This document shows, piece by piece, positions 1 through 11,345 of a DNA stretch of 64,000 bases (position 1 is the first letter of the stretch; every line of letters starts with the position of its first letter). The stretch is from Liolophura sinensis. Taxonomy: Eukaryota; Mollusca; Polyplacophora; Chitonida; Chitonidae. Below the pieces are notes generated by a model, which had not been told where the DNA came from, searched no databases, and saw nothing but the letters and a program-made list of their open reading frames with translations. Where the stretch lies: positions 6,643,501 through 6,707,500 of the forward strand of contig NC_088303.1 in the NCBI RefSeq assembly GCF_032854445.1, written 5' to 3'. Position numbers and translations under genes: made by a program.

Positions 1-889
1 GAGTGCACTATAAAGTGATGGTGACAGACGTGTCCACTATACAGGGACGGTAAGTGATAGGCGACTGTACTATTCACGGCTGGTAAGTGATAAACGGGTG
101 TACCATACAGTAATTAATGCCGTTTTGGGGACACAAATTTGAAAAAAAATATATGTAAACAATGAAAAGAAATATATCTCACGCACCATTTATGCGATGG
201 TCATACTTAATGACAATGTGTGTGAAGCAGACGTTTTAATTGTTACATAGTGTTGATAGCTTTTGAGCGTATGCATTTCTACTGTGACACTCGATTGACC
301 CTAACTTTAAATTGGACATTTTTTTCAAAAGATTTACCATACACTTATTATGTTGGAAGGGTATTCCTAGCTTTTTAGAGTGCATAGGCCATTAGTGGGA
401 ACAGTTCCATGTGTAAAATACATTGCGCCTTCTGCAAGTGTGCTGATCATTAAATCTAATGATCACTAAATCTAAGCATGATGTTGCTACAATTAGAAAT
501 ACAAAGCATTGGTCATAGACTATATGCGTTTCGGAAGGGAGCCCAGAATAGTCACATTACGAGGACTGAGTACCTACTAAAACAGATACTAGGGTTACGT
601 GCCAAATGTTATTTTATGTATAGCACACTTTACAGTCAGCTGTTGATTTGGTACAGACAGTTGGGCTCAGATCGTCGCCGTGTTATAGAATCTAGTTACT
701 AAGACAATGTGCAAGAGAGAAGACTTGGTGAGACCCTAGGCTACCATAAACTGTCTGGGCGGCTGTCATTCAATCCTGGATGAGGCGTAAATCAAGGAAG
801 GTACATGTGAGACTCCCCCAGCCTTTATTGAACATCACAGTTCACTTGTGGGCGTGGCTATGGAGAGAAGCATGAGTACTGGGTGATTG
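1..889. other. No feature recognised
   Basis: AT-rich sequence with only short accidental open frames, the longest about 75 codons at 478-702. None shows a recognisable domain. I see no repeat that I can match elsewhere in the window. Confidence 0.5.
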
Positions 890-1116
890 TGATTGGTGTT
901 TTACGCCGTACTCAAGAATATTTCACTTATACCACGGCGGCCAGCATTATGGTGGGTGGAAACGACCCACGACCACCCGTAGGTTGCTGACAGACCTTCC
1001 CACATACGGCCGAAGAGGAAGCCAGCATGAGCTGGATTTGAACTCACCGCACTGGTAAGAGACTCCTGGGTCATTACGCTGCGCAAGCGCGCTAACCAAC
1101 TGAGCCACGGAGGCCC
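890..1116 (-). mobile_element. tRNA-derived SINE, family A, near full length
   Basis: Read on the minus strand, the copy starts with a tRNA-like head (gctccgtggctcagttggtt type, box A, near 1090-1116). A box-B-like segment follows near 1040. The body has the conserved 'gctggccgccgtcgtataag' type core, and the tail runs 'gagtacggcgtaaaacacca' at 890-915. The same sequence recurs at 26967, 55088 and 56532, so this is a dispersed pol III retroposon. Open frames across it are meaningless. Confidence 0.85.
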
Positions 1117-3797
1117 CTCGAGTACTGGGTGAAGGATGGAGATTCAAATACATGCGCACACCGCTTGTAAAGTCATTCCACCTTCACAGTGTGTCTACAA
1201 ATTGTTGAGAGTGATTTATTTATTACACATAATTCTACACCTATGGATAGGAACAGCAATCAAAACATGGTAATGAGTGGCCTGAGGATATATCTTATGC
1301 GAAATCAGTACCTGTCCGAACGGATTGTCTCAACCATTCCAATCAACCTTACTGGTCACGGCTCCGGGGTCTACAGCGAGAGTGTTTCTCAAACAAATGA
1401 CCAAATGAGATTCTTCGAAACAAAAAGCCAGCACAAAACTTGACACATTTGTGTTTGTTTATTAGCCAATGTTTAAATATAAATCATACCTGCAGTAATT
1501 AAGTTCAAATCACAAACTGAACAGTCAGTATCTTTTATTGTGGAGAGCTGATTTGCCCTGTATGGTTTATGATACCCAAGAAAACAGTGTACTTGCTCAC
1601 CTGGTACTTTAAATCGCTGAATTTTTTACATCGATAGCGGAGATAGCCATCGTCTAATTGTTTCTTTTGCAAATATGCACGCGTCAAAGAGCACACAAAA
1701 GAGTGAATACTTGAGGTTTAACGCCGTACCAGACAAAAGGAGGTGACAACAGTAGAATAAGCGCAGGTGACCGTTAGATATTTTATTTATTATATTTTTT
1801 ATTTTTTTTTTTTTTTGGTGTACAGAATTCCGAACTGTGTGCCAAGATTTAATTGTGTTTTGTTCATGTACCGCACTGTCTACGGATGGAAAACAGTCTT
1901 CTTAAATGTCACATAATTTCTCCAAAAAGTACTTTAGTCAGATATTAGAGTCTTCAATGTGCTCTTTGATGGTTAGTAATGATGAGCCAGGTTACAAGTT
2001 TTCCAATCGTGGAAAGGGTTTTCCATGCCGACATCAGTTTTACCTCCGTGGACATACAGAATGCGAAACAGAGTGAGTAACAGCAAGAGCGAACAAAATG
2101 AGTTCGTGTTTGAAAAAGTTAATCATTCTAGATGGCACTACTTCAACAGTCATATCAACATTTAAATTGGCAAGACGATGAACATATTGTCAAAGAGGAC
2201 AACTTGTAGAAAGTCGTAAAACTACATGTATTTACAATCGCAATGCAGCAGTTCAGTGAAATGATTTATCGCTTGATACTTAAGTGGAACAAACACATTA
2301 AAACAATTTTAGCAGATGGATAGATGTTTATCATAAAAGTGGACAAGACGTTTTACAGCTAATACGCTAATTATCTCTGTGATAGTGGCTGAGTGCTCAG
2401 GTTTTAACGTTGTACTTAACACTTTTTACTCATATGTCGACGAATCTCTGTTATAATCATCTGGAAATGAATACGCTATGACCTCTGTTGCAATTTATGA
2501 TTGTCAGAATATTAATAAAATATAACCGCTTCTCAGAATGTGTGCAATCAACATAACAAAAAATGTGCACTCATCGACAAAAATGCATACGACATATATT
2601 ATTTTGCAGGTCTACAATTCAAGTTTGACGTCTGTGCCTTGAAATCCGCGAGTAAAAATTTAATTGACTTTTCCATTAAGCGCCAAATTGTCTACCGCAG
2701 TTATTCAAGCCGTTCATCATGCTTTGGTTTTAAAGGAATTTCACCCTCAGTTACAGCGAAAAGCAATCAGCGGAACAATACGTAGACTTATAAGGTGCTA
2801 AGACTGTAGGCTAAGTCTACTCTGGTCTCCAACTTACAAAACATACTGTAGATCAAAAGGAAGGGGTAACTCTATTGTCTAACGCCCCACAACCTCAATG
2901 ACCAACAAAGAGGATGGGGATAACTTAGAAACGTTTTAATAAAGAATTCCACGATGATAATCACTTGATACTGTGATGGTGTTCATAGCGGTGGTTAAGA
3001 GGTGAAGGATAAGTACGAAACACAAACTGCTGAGCGGCAAGAAACAGATAAAAAGGAAATGTACGCTGAGAACCCTATTTAAATATTGTTCTGGTTTTTA
3101 CTTGATATGTGTAAATGCATGTATTGCCGAACATATAGAAATATGTCTCAACGGGGATTCCTTCCAAGTTTTACCATCAATATTTGATTCATGGCGTCTG
3201 TCACATTTCATATAACTGGTCAAAAGACTTAAGAGAACATGTAAGACTACGATGGTTGTACATCCAATTTATTTGCCAGATACATTGAATACAGCCATTA
3301 GATGGCAAAGTGATTTCAATGGGGTTTGGCATTATTTATTCATAGTAAAACTGGGAGCATTTCAAGCGTTGAGAAAGACTCGTTTTAAAACCCGCAAGTT
3401 CTCTCCTTACACAGTACATGGATGCATACGTATGGCTGACTAGATACAATTATTCTGTGCATGATGTTTGGGTATTTTTCTACTTTCAACGAAACACAAC
3501 ATAAAAGCTTGATAAAAACCCAAAGTGTTATTAGTTTTAATCCATGGCTTTCCAAACACTAATCTTCATCCCTTGGTGAAGAAATTATACCATGAAAACA
3601 AGGGATTCGTGAGCTTTGAGGGATAAACAACAATGACATTACCGTAGACTGATCTTACTGCTCAAATCACCCCGACGTCACATCTCTAACTACGAGTATT
3701 AACTTTGGCCGTTATGTTAGGGAAGTTGTTCTCCTGGGCTGTTATATGACAATGCCTGGTGTCACAGTTTAAGTTTAGCTGGCTTCCGCTCTAGTCG
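1117..3797. other. No gene recognised; AT-rich, one SINE scrap and a poly-T run
   Basis: About 2.7 kb without any coding frame I can support. It contains a T-rich run at about 1788-1817. A 65-bp scrap of SINE family B lies at about 2385-2450, carrying the 'gtttaacgtcgtacttaaca' type core. The 81-codon frame at 2540-2785 has no recognisable domain. Confidence 0.5.
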
Positions 3798-3937
3798 AAC
3801 GTTGGACGGCCTGCTAGCAACCTGCGGATGGTAGTAGGTTTCCTCCCTTCTTTGCCGGTTTTCCACCCACCATAATGCTGGCCGCCGTCGTATAAGTGAA
3901 TTCTTGAGTGGGGTATAAAACACCAATCAATCAAATT
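3798..3937 (+). mobile_element. SINE family A, 5'-truncated copy
   Basis: This is the 3' half of family A on the plus strand. It covers the 'caacctgcggatggt' segment, the 'ccataatgctggccgccgtc' core and the 'aaaacaccaatcaatcaa' tail. The tRNA head is missing, as expected for incomplete reverse transcription. Confidence 0.8.
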
Positions 3938-4103
3938 ACTTAAGGTACATGTAGGTATCCTTTCACAGGGCATCGTGTCTTCAAAGACACTGAGTTAAAC
4001 CTCGACATACCATTGGCGAGCAAGGTATGGTTCCCATCTCCGCTGAAGAAAACAAAAAAAGCAAAGCTCCTGACAAAAAAGGAAAGGAGGGGAGTGTGTG
4101 TGT

Positions 4104-4121
4104 GGGGGGGGGGGGGGGGGG
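4104..4121 (+). repeat. Poly-G run
   Basis: An uninterrupted run of about 18 G residues lies just after a short GT repeat. Similar G or C runs occur at 5830-5847, 22675-22690 and 26940-26956. Length errors are likely in all of them. Confidence 0.9.
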
Positions 4122-4182
4122 ACGTCTAGAATTGAAATATCAATGCGTGTGGCAGGCAATGGCACAGTGTTACAGTGTTACA

Positions 4183-4183
<1 letters not shown>

Positions 4184-4249
<66 letters not shown>
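4184..4249 (+). repeat. (AT)n microsatellite
   Basis: A perfect AT dinucleotide run of about 66 bp abuts the minisatellite at 4250. Five runs of this length occur in the window (also near 25470, 38430, 38579 and 60269). Confidence 0.95.
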
Positions 4250-4250
<1 letters not shown>

Positions 4251-4453
4251 GTCAAACGCTCACCATGTATATAGGCCTAACGTTCACCCATATATATAGG
4301 CCTAACGCTTACCATATATATAGGCCTAACGCTCACCATGTATATAGACCTAACGCTCACCATATATATATATATATGCCTAACGCTCACCATATATGAG
4401 CGTTAGGCACCCTGCAAGCCAGAGCGTTTTGCACCTCACACTCACCATATATA
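4250..4453 (+). repeat. Minisatellite of about 24 bp
   Basis: Tandem imperfect units carry the core 'ggcctaacgctcaccatata'. About seven units appear, with substitutions such as cgtt/cgct and gacc/gcct. An inverted unit lies near 4395-4408. The short 'reading frames' here are artefacts of the repeat. Confidence 0.85.
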
Positions 4454-4522
4454 TAGGCCTAACGCTCACCGTATACATAATGCTCAACAATCCAACGAGT
4501 TTCTTCGACGAAACAAAGAAGC
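4454..4522 (+). repeat. Dispersed unit associated with AT runs, copy 1
   Basis: A 69-bp segment starts with the minisatellite core and ends in 'cgacgaaacaaagaagc'. It recurs on the opposite strand at 25531-25609, again beside a long AT run. This is more than chance similarity and suggests a small mobile element that carries the AT run with it. Confidence 0.7.
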
Positions 4523-4535
4523 ATATGGGATGTGT

Positions 4536-5361
4536 CCAACAAAGTTCATACAAGTTTTCATTCAACGCATGGTACCTACGTCATTTTCACAACTGTCACA
4601 GAGAACTGTCCATTTGTGCCACTCACTCACATTGTTTGCTGGAGGAAGACGATGTGCTACAGAGGTAAATGACGGCTGTCTTAGAAACGTTTTGATCTAG
4701 ACTGCGATCTCATTTGTTGAAATCGGCTTTGGCTGTATCGGTAGTTTAGCTGTAAGAGTACCTTGAAAAATCGATGACGATGGTGCAATATTGTATACAT
4801 ACTTTATATCATAGGACTATGAGCCATTTCTGTATCGTCCCCGGGTTTTTGTGAATATTGCCTTATGTGAGTTACAGTGCATCGGGGCCAGGGTTGTAGA
4901 TTACAGAACGATATCATTTGAGGCATGTAACTAGACTGGCCCTACAACACACAGCAGAACTCCTGCCCTAATGTTGATCAAGTCAAGACGATATCGTTTT
5001 AGCAGGAGATAACGGGCATGTCAGGATTATTGACTGCAAACAAAGACAGCAACCGATGGCTGGCTGATAACTATTTTGCCACTGAATCACGATTGCTGAC
5101 CGAACTACTGTTCGGAGAAGACTGCCACGAGAATAATTATATTGTGTGCACGTAATTCCGGAATATATTGTACCTGCAGCAGTAACAGAAGTGTGGAACT
5201 GAAATTTTAGCATGCGTTTGAATTGGTAGTATCAGCTCCATTGATTTACTGATACGTACCTCAATGAACGACGCACACAACAAGTTCACAGATACTGCTT
5301 TCATTTGGCTTACATGGAACACGACTTGGGGTTCTCGCGTTTATTAGCGGAGAATGAATTA
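4536..5361. other. No feature recognised
   Basis: Unremarkable AT-rich sequence. The open frames at 4983-5213 and 5137-5322 (minus) are short and domain-free. Confidence 0.5.
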
Positions 5362-5700
5362 ATGAATAATTATGGTTTAAGGCCACGTCGGCAACATTTC
5401 AGTCATATTGTGGGGAGAACAAAGTGAAAACACAAGACGGTGAAGGTTTTCGATATGATAGTGTGGACATCAAAAGTAAAACCAAAAGTACAGACATGTT
5501 TAAAATCATGTAAAAGAAAAGTAAGAGGTAAAACTAGCATATTTTAAAAATAGTATACCTAGAAATCTATGTGTAAAAAACTGTTTGTCGTAAATATTTA
5601 TAGATAATTAAAATTTATATTTTATGATATAGGCCAACGGCCTTCAAATATTTTATAACAGCATCGCCAGCGATGCTGTCAGATCATATTTAGAGTTGAC
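5362..5700 (-). mobile_element. LINE copy A, 3'-terminal part, left of the Polinton insertion
   Basis: This segment matches the 3' parts of the other LINE copies at 38880-39170 and 57670-57920. Shared landmarks are the 'tatggtttaacgccac' type motif and 'catcgccagcgatgctgtc' near 5660-5681. It stops at GTTGAC (5695-5700), and the LINE resumes at 22690 with the same six bases. The Polinton therefore interrupts one LINE copy. Confidence 0.85.
5695..5700. repeat. Left target-site duplication GTTGAC
   Basis: The six bases GTTGAC precede the Polinton and are repeated at 22690-22695. The uninterrupted LINE copy at 38633 onward has only one occurrence (within 'gttgactgtgtagag'). A 6-bp duplication is the known mark of Polinton/Maverick integration. 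Confidence 0.85.
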
Positions 5701-5808
5701 AGTAGTATGCAGAGTATAGGTTATGGCACCACCCCTCCCTTGGGGCCTCCCCATAACAAATAGAAGCTCCCAGCCCCATCTCGAGGCGTATACACACTAT
5801 AGGTTCTG
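5701..5808 (+). repeat. Polinton left terminal inverted repeat
   Basis: The segment begins with AG after the duplication. It shares, in inverted form, several blocks with 22560-22689: 'ttggggcc', 'ccccataacaaatag', and 'cagccccatctcgaggcgta' through 'aggttct'. The right end carries about 45 extra bases between the second and third blocks. A second, imperfect version of 'acaaatagaggc' follows at about 5848-5870. Confidence 0.85.
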
Positions 5809-5890
5809 GCGCACCCTCCCCTTGCCCCCTTCCCCCCCCCCCCCCCCCACAGAACAAATAGAGGCCCCCAGCTCCCCAGCGGAGGGTCTG

Positions 5891-6503
5891 GCGGATATCG
5901 AAATTTCATATTAGAGAGACATCGCAACTATGCATACGGCGATATTGCACAACGGCACGTACAATGACCAATCACCAAGAAGCACGAGCACTACGGGAGG
6001 AGTATGAGACGCTCATAGGCGTGCGGCCCAGGTACCCACGGTTCCGCATTGCCTTGGAAGAATTGCAGGGGTTCCTTGACAGGTATAAAACGGCTGGGAA
6101 GCAAGACACTATGCCAAAGAGTCTCAATAATTGCCGGTGGCTTCTCATCGGCTCCACAGAGCTCTGTGGTAAAAGTTGTCTGGGGGCGTACTGCGGCTTC
6201 CACCTATACCGTCTGCGGAAAGGTCGTGGCACCCAGCCATGTATTCGCTGTGGTCGGGGCGTTAAAAACCAATTTCGGCTTTGCGGGGCCTGTGGATATC
6301 ATAATGTCCAGACGAGTGAAAGGCAGCGGAGGCGCAAGGCTTTCTTGGACGAGTTCAAACGGCAGGCGGCTATTGAAATTTCATATTAGAGAGACACCAC
6401 CACTAGGCATACGACGATATTGCACAACGGCGAGTACAAACAGCTGGCGGCTATCGAAATTTCATATTAGTGAGGCATCGCCACTAGTCATACGGCGCGT
6501 ACA
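5891..6503 (+). repeat. Three direct copies of a leader-like unit
   Basis: A unit with the core 'atcgaaatttcatattag' followed by 'catacggcg' and 'gtacaa' occurs three times: 5891-5963, 6366-6446 and 6447-6503. Copies 1 and 3 end directly before an ATG (5964 and 6504). Copy 2 also supplies the last codons of the 5964-6389 ORF. The units look like duplicated upstream or promoter DNA, since 'tcatatta' is TATA-like, but that role is inference. The arrangement suggests unequal exchange that duplicated the leader and the first 40 codons of the next gene. Confidence 0.75.
5964..6389 (+). CDS. Zinc-ribbon Polinton protein sharing an N-terminal module with the polymerase ORF
   Basis: A 141-residue open frame. 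Residues 8-43 (from the ALREEYETL motif to the YKTA motif) match the first 40 residues encoded from 6504, so this module is duplicated. Residues 65-115 are cysteine- and histidine-rich. They include LCGKSC, AYCGFH, CIRCG and LCGACG, which fits one or two zinc-binding ribbons and suggests nucleic-acid or protein binding. The last residues (AIEISY) are encoded by a copy of the repeated leader unit, so this C-terminus may have arisen by duplication. The ATG at 5964 is chosen because it sits at the same distance from the leader unit as the ATG at 6504. I cannot name a precise function. Confidence 0.6.
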   Translation: MTNHQEARALREEYETLIGVRPRYPRFRIALEELQGFLDRYKTAGKQDTMPKSLNNCRWLLIGSTELCGKSCLGAYCGFHLYRLRKGRGTQPCIRCGRGVKNQFRLCGACGYHNVQTSERQRRRKAFLDEFKRQAAIEISY

Positions 6504-9500
6504 ATGAGGCACCATCAAAAAGCGCGAGCACTACGGGAGGAGTTTGAGACGCTCCTAGGTGTGCGGCCCAAGTACCCACGGTCCCGCAATGCCTTGGAAA
6601 AATTGCAGGGGATCCTCGACAGGCATAAAACTGCTGTGGCTGAGTGGAAGCGGCTGCAAGACATCAAGAACTCCCGGAGTAACGAGGAGTTGAAGCAAGA
6701 CGTCAAGAAACCCCTCAGTAACGAGGAGTTGCATGAATTGCTAGGCCGAATACAGGGTGAAAAGAAACTAGAATTCACTAACACCGGCCGGGCTATAAGG
6801 AATCTCCTCCAGGTCTGGCAGATGGGCGTACCCGAAGGCGTTTGGACGGACCCAGTAGCCTTCTTAGAAGAAATTCGAGCCATTATTCGCCAGAAGCTAG
6901 AAGAAGAGATCCTGGCACTCAACGGGGTTAAGTTCCAACTAGGCCTCTGGGTTCAGCTGTGAAAGGCCCACGCCGATGGCAGTGAAGAGTATACCAGCCC
7001 AGTACTGCGCAGCAAACAGGAGGCCCTCCTAGAGGTCGGTGACATTGACGGGGCTCTAGATAAGGTCTTCCCCACCATCCAGGAGGCGCTAGAAAAATGG
7101 ACGTAGTGAGGGTCAGGGTGGGCTGTAAATAGCGTGCAAACACTCTGGCTTGACATTGCAAGGTATCAGCCGCTAAAAGGCGGGTCCTACATCCCCCTAC
7201 CTGCAGCCGTGAGTAACAAGAAAGCAGTCATCAACGTGAAGAACAAAGACGACGACTGCCTCCGATGGGCACTCCGGTCTGCCTTATTTCCAGCCGCCAG
7301 AAACCCCTAGAAACCACCAATGATGGTCTTGACTTTGGGGGGATCCACGCCCCCACACCCATCTCTCAGATCCCTAAAGTGGACGGGAAGAACGACCTCG
7401 CCATCAACGTGTTCGGGTGGGACAAGGGCGTGATCGTGAACCGCCTCAGAAAGCAGCCCGGCGACACGCCCCGAATCAATCTGCTGCTGATTGAGAAGGC
7501 AGGCAAATTCCATTATGCGTGGATAAAAGACCTCAATCGGCTCTTATACCAAGAAAGTAAGGTGCCAAATCGCAAACACTTCTGCGAGCGCTGCCTACAC
7601 GGCTACACAAGGGAGGACCTGCTCGAGGCGCATAAGCCGGAATGCCGAGGGATTGGCCAGACGGCGGTGAGGGTGGAAATGATCAGGAGGTGGAAAACAA
7701 GTTCACCTTTCAGAACCGCCACAAACAGCTACCGGCTCCGTTCATTATATATGCCGACTTCGAGGCTCTGACCAAAAAGGTTGAAGGCCCACCGCGAAGT
7801 CCTACAGAGAGCAGCACTCAAAAGACTCAGCACCACGAGCCCTGCCGTTACTGCTATGTTGTGGTGCGTTGTGACGGCCGCACAAAACCCCCCGTGGAAT
7901 ACAGAGGCTCTGACGCGACGGAACACTTCCTCGGAGCTCTCCAACAGGAGGAGCAGGAAATCAAAAATGTTCTAGCTAATCCTATAGCCATGAGGATGAC
8001 TCCCCAGGACTGGCAGGCCCACAACAACGCCACAACCTGTCACGTGTGTGAGAAGCCTCTAGCCGCCGATTCTGTGCGCGATCACTGCCATATCACCGGC
8101 AAGTACAGAGGCGCGGCCGATAACGTTTGCAACCTAAAGTTGCGACTGGGTCCCAAGACAGCCATACCAGTAGTCTTCCACAACCTACGGGGCTACGACG
8201 GGCACCTCTTGATGCAAGCCATAAGTAAGATGCAGGGCGCATCTCCTGCATCCCCAACAACACGGAAAAATACATCTCCTTCTCGCTGGGGCAGCTCCGC
8301 TTCATCGACAGCGTTCAATTCTTACCGACTTCCCTTGACAATCTGGTAGAGGCCAACAAACCTGAGGCTTTCCACATCACAGCCCGGTATCAGCCTGCCG
8401 AAGAAAAACGCAAGTTACTCATGCGCAAGGGTGTGTACCCCTATGAGTATATGGACTCCTGGGAGTGCTTCAACGAGTCAAGCCTCCCACCTAAAAAGGC
8501 TTTCTACAGTAAGCTCAAAGTCTCAGGCATTAGCGATGAGGACTACATCCATGCTCAACAGGTATGGAAGGTATTTGACTGCACCAATCTGGGAGACTAC
8601 ACAGACCTTTACTCCCGCACAGACGTGCTCCTGTTGGCTGATGTGTTTGAGGCCTTCCGGAAGACTTATTTACGGCAGTATGGATTGGACCCCGCTCACT
8701 ACTTTACGAGCCCAGGTCTCTCGTGGGATGCGCTGTTCAAGAAGACCGGGGTAGAGCTGAAGCTGTTGACGGACTATGACCAACATCTCTTCATTGAGAA
8801 GGGGTGGCGAGAAGGAATCTCCATGGTAAGTAAGCGACACGCCAAAGCCAATAATCCGCAGGTGGAGGGATACAACCCCAAAAGTCCAAACAGCTACATC
8901 CAATACCTAGACGCCAATAATCTATATGGCTGGGCTATGAGTCAGTTTCTTCGAACGGGCGGCTTTCAGTCGGTAAGTGACGCGCAGCGTCTCGGTAAAA
9001 GATTGCCACCCACCCCCACGACAGTCCTTCTGGTTACATCCTCGAGGTCGACCTAGAGTATCCGGCCGACCTACATAACGCACATAACGGCTACCCAATA
9101 GCCCCGGAGCGTCTAGTGGTCCAGAAGGAGTGGATGTCAGACTATCAGCACGGCCTTCTCGGCAAGAAAGCGCCTACCGAGGTCGAAAAGCTGGTGCCCA
9201 ACCTCCACAACAAGGAACGGTACGTCCTGCACTACCGGAACCTACAGCTGTATCTATCTCTGGAAATGCGCCGGACAAAGGTTCACCGGGCCGTGAGATT
9301 CGCCCAGAGCCCTTGGATGGAACCCTATATCAGGATCAACACTGAGCTCCGAAAAACGGCCGCGAGTAAATTCGAGAACGACCTGTACAAGCTAATGAAC
9401 AACTCGGTCTTCGGAAAAACCATGGAGAACCTTCGGAAGCGTGTGGACGTCAAGCTGGTACACTCTGGAGAAGGCGACAAGCTCCGACGCTTGATAGCCA

Positions 9501-10172
9501 GCCCGAGCTTTGCACGGGCAAACATATTTGATGATGACCTCGCAGCGATTCAGATGCACAAGACTTGTCTAGTCCTAAACCGACCTATCTACGTGGGCAT
9601 GAGCATTCTAGATCTCTCAAAGCACCTGATGTATGACTTCTACTACAACCACATGAAGGCCCAGTACGGAGAGCGTTGCCAGCTCCTCTACACTGACACG
9701 GATAGCCTGCTACTCGAGATTCAGACTGATGATGTTTAAAGGGATATGGCTGAGAATGCAAACCTGTACGACATCTCAGATTACCCACAAGACCACCCAC
9801 TGCACAGCGTAGTCGATCGCCGAATACATAGGTCTGCGTCCCAAAATGTACTCCATTCTGGAGGCCGGCGGAGCCAACATAAAGAAGGCCAAGGGCGTGA
9901 AAAAGGGTGTTGTGGAAAAGCACACTCGCCATAAGCAGTACAAAGAGGCCCTCTTCGAGAAGAAGATCTTCCGTCACGGTATGGACGTGCTGCAATCAGA
10001 GCGCCACCATATCTACGGACAGCACCTGAATAATGTCTCACTGTCCCTCTTCGATAATAAGCGCTGGATCGCCGAAGATGGTGTCCACACCCTGGCTTAC
10101 GGCCGTAGAGATGCGGCGCCCGCAGGATGGGCTGGGATGGACGTCCTCATCGAGGAACTACTAGCGCCGTAG
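6504..10172 (+). pseudogene. polB: Protein-primed DNA polymerase B (PolB), broken
   Basis: Family B polymerase that copies the element. Visible motifs in order: N-terminal module from 6504; GSGWAV at 7110 and GGSYIPLP at 7176; Exo I IIYADFEAL at 7743; a Cys/His cluster (CHVCEKPL...DHCH) near 8040-8090; Exo II HNLRGYDGH near 8179; Exo III YTDLYSRTD near 8602; motif A LDANNLYGWAM near 8908; motif B MNNSVFGKT near 9395; motif C YTDTDS near 9690; tail GLRPKMYSI near 9829. Frame 0 is continuous from 6504 to about 7311 apart from stops at 6960, 7104 and 7107. I therefore read the 6504 frame as the polymerase N-terminus rather than a separate gene. Later breaks are frame changes near 7311, 7670, 8232, 9010 and 9815, and a TAA at 9737. 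Bases near 9815 also appear to be lost. Its stop overlaps the convergent integrase stop by 12 bp. Not functional as read. Confidence 0.93.
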
Positions 10173-11165
10173 AACCCCATCCGGGGGAAGCTGAGTATCA
10201 GTAGGCACAATAAGGAAATCCTCACGAACGAAGCCCCGTCGCGGGCCATCCGACGTATCGTCTAGATAGTACAGCACGGGCTCATTAGGCTTTGTGACAG
10301 AGCGCCCCAGCCGATATATCTCTAGAGACCACACAGGATCAGTCGCGCGACGGCGGCCGCCCTCCAGCTCTCCAGGCTGATAGAGATAACGAACACCAAC
10401 ACCCTCGGGGATCTTCCGCTCATCAAGTCCAACGGGACGACCTGGAACCGTCGAGGAAGGCTTATGTGGCACCTCTTGTGCCTTGAAGGCGTCTTTCGGC
10501 TTTTTACCGATTAGTCTCGTTGTCTCGTTATTCAGAGCGGCCACAACAGAGAGCAGCCGAGCCACCCATTCAGTAGACCAATGTTCAAGAGGGGGGCGCG
10601 TCTCCTGGGCGTACTGATGTCCAAAGAGCCGCTCAGCCAGAGTACGGTTGAAACGCTCCACTATGCCTTGGTCTCGGCCTCGGAGGACTGTGACATCGTG
10701 TTTGGCCAGCAGTTGGCTCACTGCACCCATGAACTCGCGTCTAGGGTCAACTTGGAAAAGCTTCGGCCATCTCAGGGGTCTCCGCTTGTAAATACCAGAG
10801 AGAGCATCAGCGACTTCTTTGGAATCTTTAGTAGCCACAGGTTCCGCTTCCTTGTAGCGAGAAGCGACATCAACAACTGTCAGCGCGTACTTATACAGCT
10901 TCCGGCCTCGCCGATCATGTGGTAGAAATAGAAGATCGGCTTGGTGGATGTCATTCGGCGTGGAAACATCGAACATAGGCCTCGGTATTTTTCTGGAACG
11001 GGGCAAGTATATCTGCCAGATAGCCTGCTTTTCCAGCCAGGCCCGGACCACATCTTCGGAGACTCTAGCCGCAGTGGCAAGTTTCTGGATGGCCGCGCGG
11101 CCCTTCCAGTACCCATGAGGGCTGTAGTAAATATTAGCCAGGCGAGCAGACACCTCACTAGTCAT
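10161..11165 (-). CDS. int: Polinton integrase (rve/DDE family)
   Basis: A complete 334-residue open frame, and the longest undamaged gene of the element. It should catalyse strand transfer of the linear element into host DNA. The rve core is visible: first Asp in HQADLLFLP (about residue 75), second Asp in VDPRREF (about residue 139), and Glu in IVERFNRTL (about residue 169). After the core there is a conserved YLYQPGELEGG segment and a basic C-terminal domain (about 235-325) like the DNA-binding tails of Ty3-type integrases. Two oddities: the second Asp motif has Arg where Gly is usual, and the segment just before the catalytic Glu looks shorter than in relatives. No ATG lies further upstream before a stop, so 11165 is taken as the start. 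It is convergent with polB. Confidence 0.92.
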   Translation of the reverse strand: MTSEVSARLANIYYSPHGYWKGRAAIQKLATAARVSEDVVRAWLEKQAIWQIYLPRSRKIPRPMFDVSTPNDIHQADLLFLPHDRRGRKLYKYALTVVDVASRYKEAEPVATKDSKEVADALSGIYKRRPLRWPKLFQVDPRREFMGAVSQLLAKHDVTVLRGRDQGIVERFNRTLAERLFGHQYAQETRPPLEHWSTEWVARLLSVVAALNNETTRLIGKKPKDAFKAQEVPHKPSSTVPGRPVGLDERKIPEGVGVRYLYQPGELEGGRRRATDPVWSLEIYRLGRSVTKPNEPVLYYLDDTSDGPRRGFVREDFLIVPTDTQLPPDGVLRR

Positions 11166-11345
11166 GTCATCAAGGTATTCTAGCAGCCCTCTAACAAATT
11201 TGCGACGAAAAAGAAGTTAATCGTCGCGGCGTATTTGCGTGCGCAGAACCACCTCACTACTAAGATCGTGCCTGCCATACGGCGAGGAGCTCGATGGTGA
11301 GTCCGGCACAGTCAGTTCGGATTACTTGGTGAGTTTTGCGATTCT
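11166..11345 (-). other. Integrase upstream spacer
   Basis: A 180-bp gap between the integrase start and the next minus-strand gene. It must hold the integrase leader or promoter if that gene has its own. No TATA-like box stands out. Up to 17 in-frame codons precede the integrase ATG without an upstream start. Confidence 0.4.

Noticed and set aside
478-702. Small gene at the left edge of the window
   Set aside because: A 74-codon frame with no domain and AT-rich composition like its surroundings.
5721-5927. Open frames on both strands in the Polinton left end
   Set aside because: They run through C/G-rich terminal repeat and poly-C sequence. Composition keeps them open, and no protein-like pattern is present.
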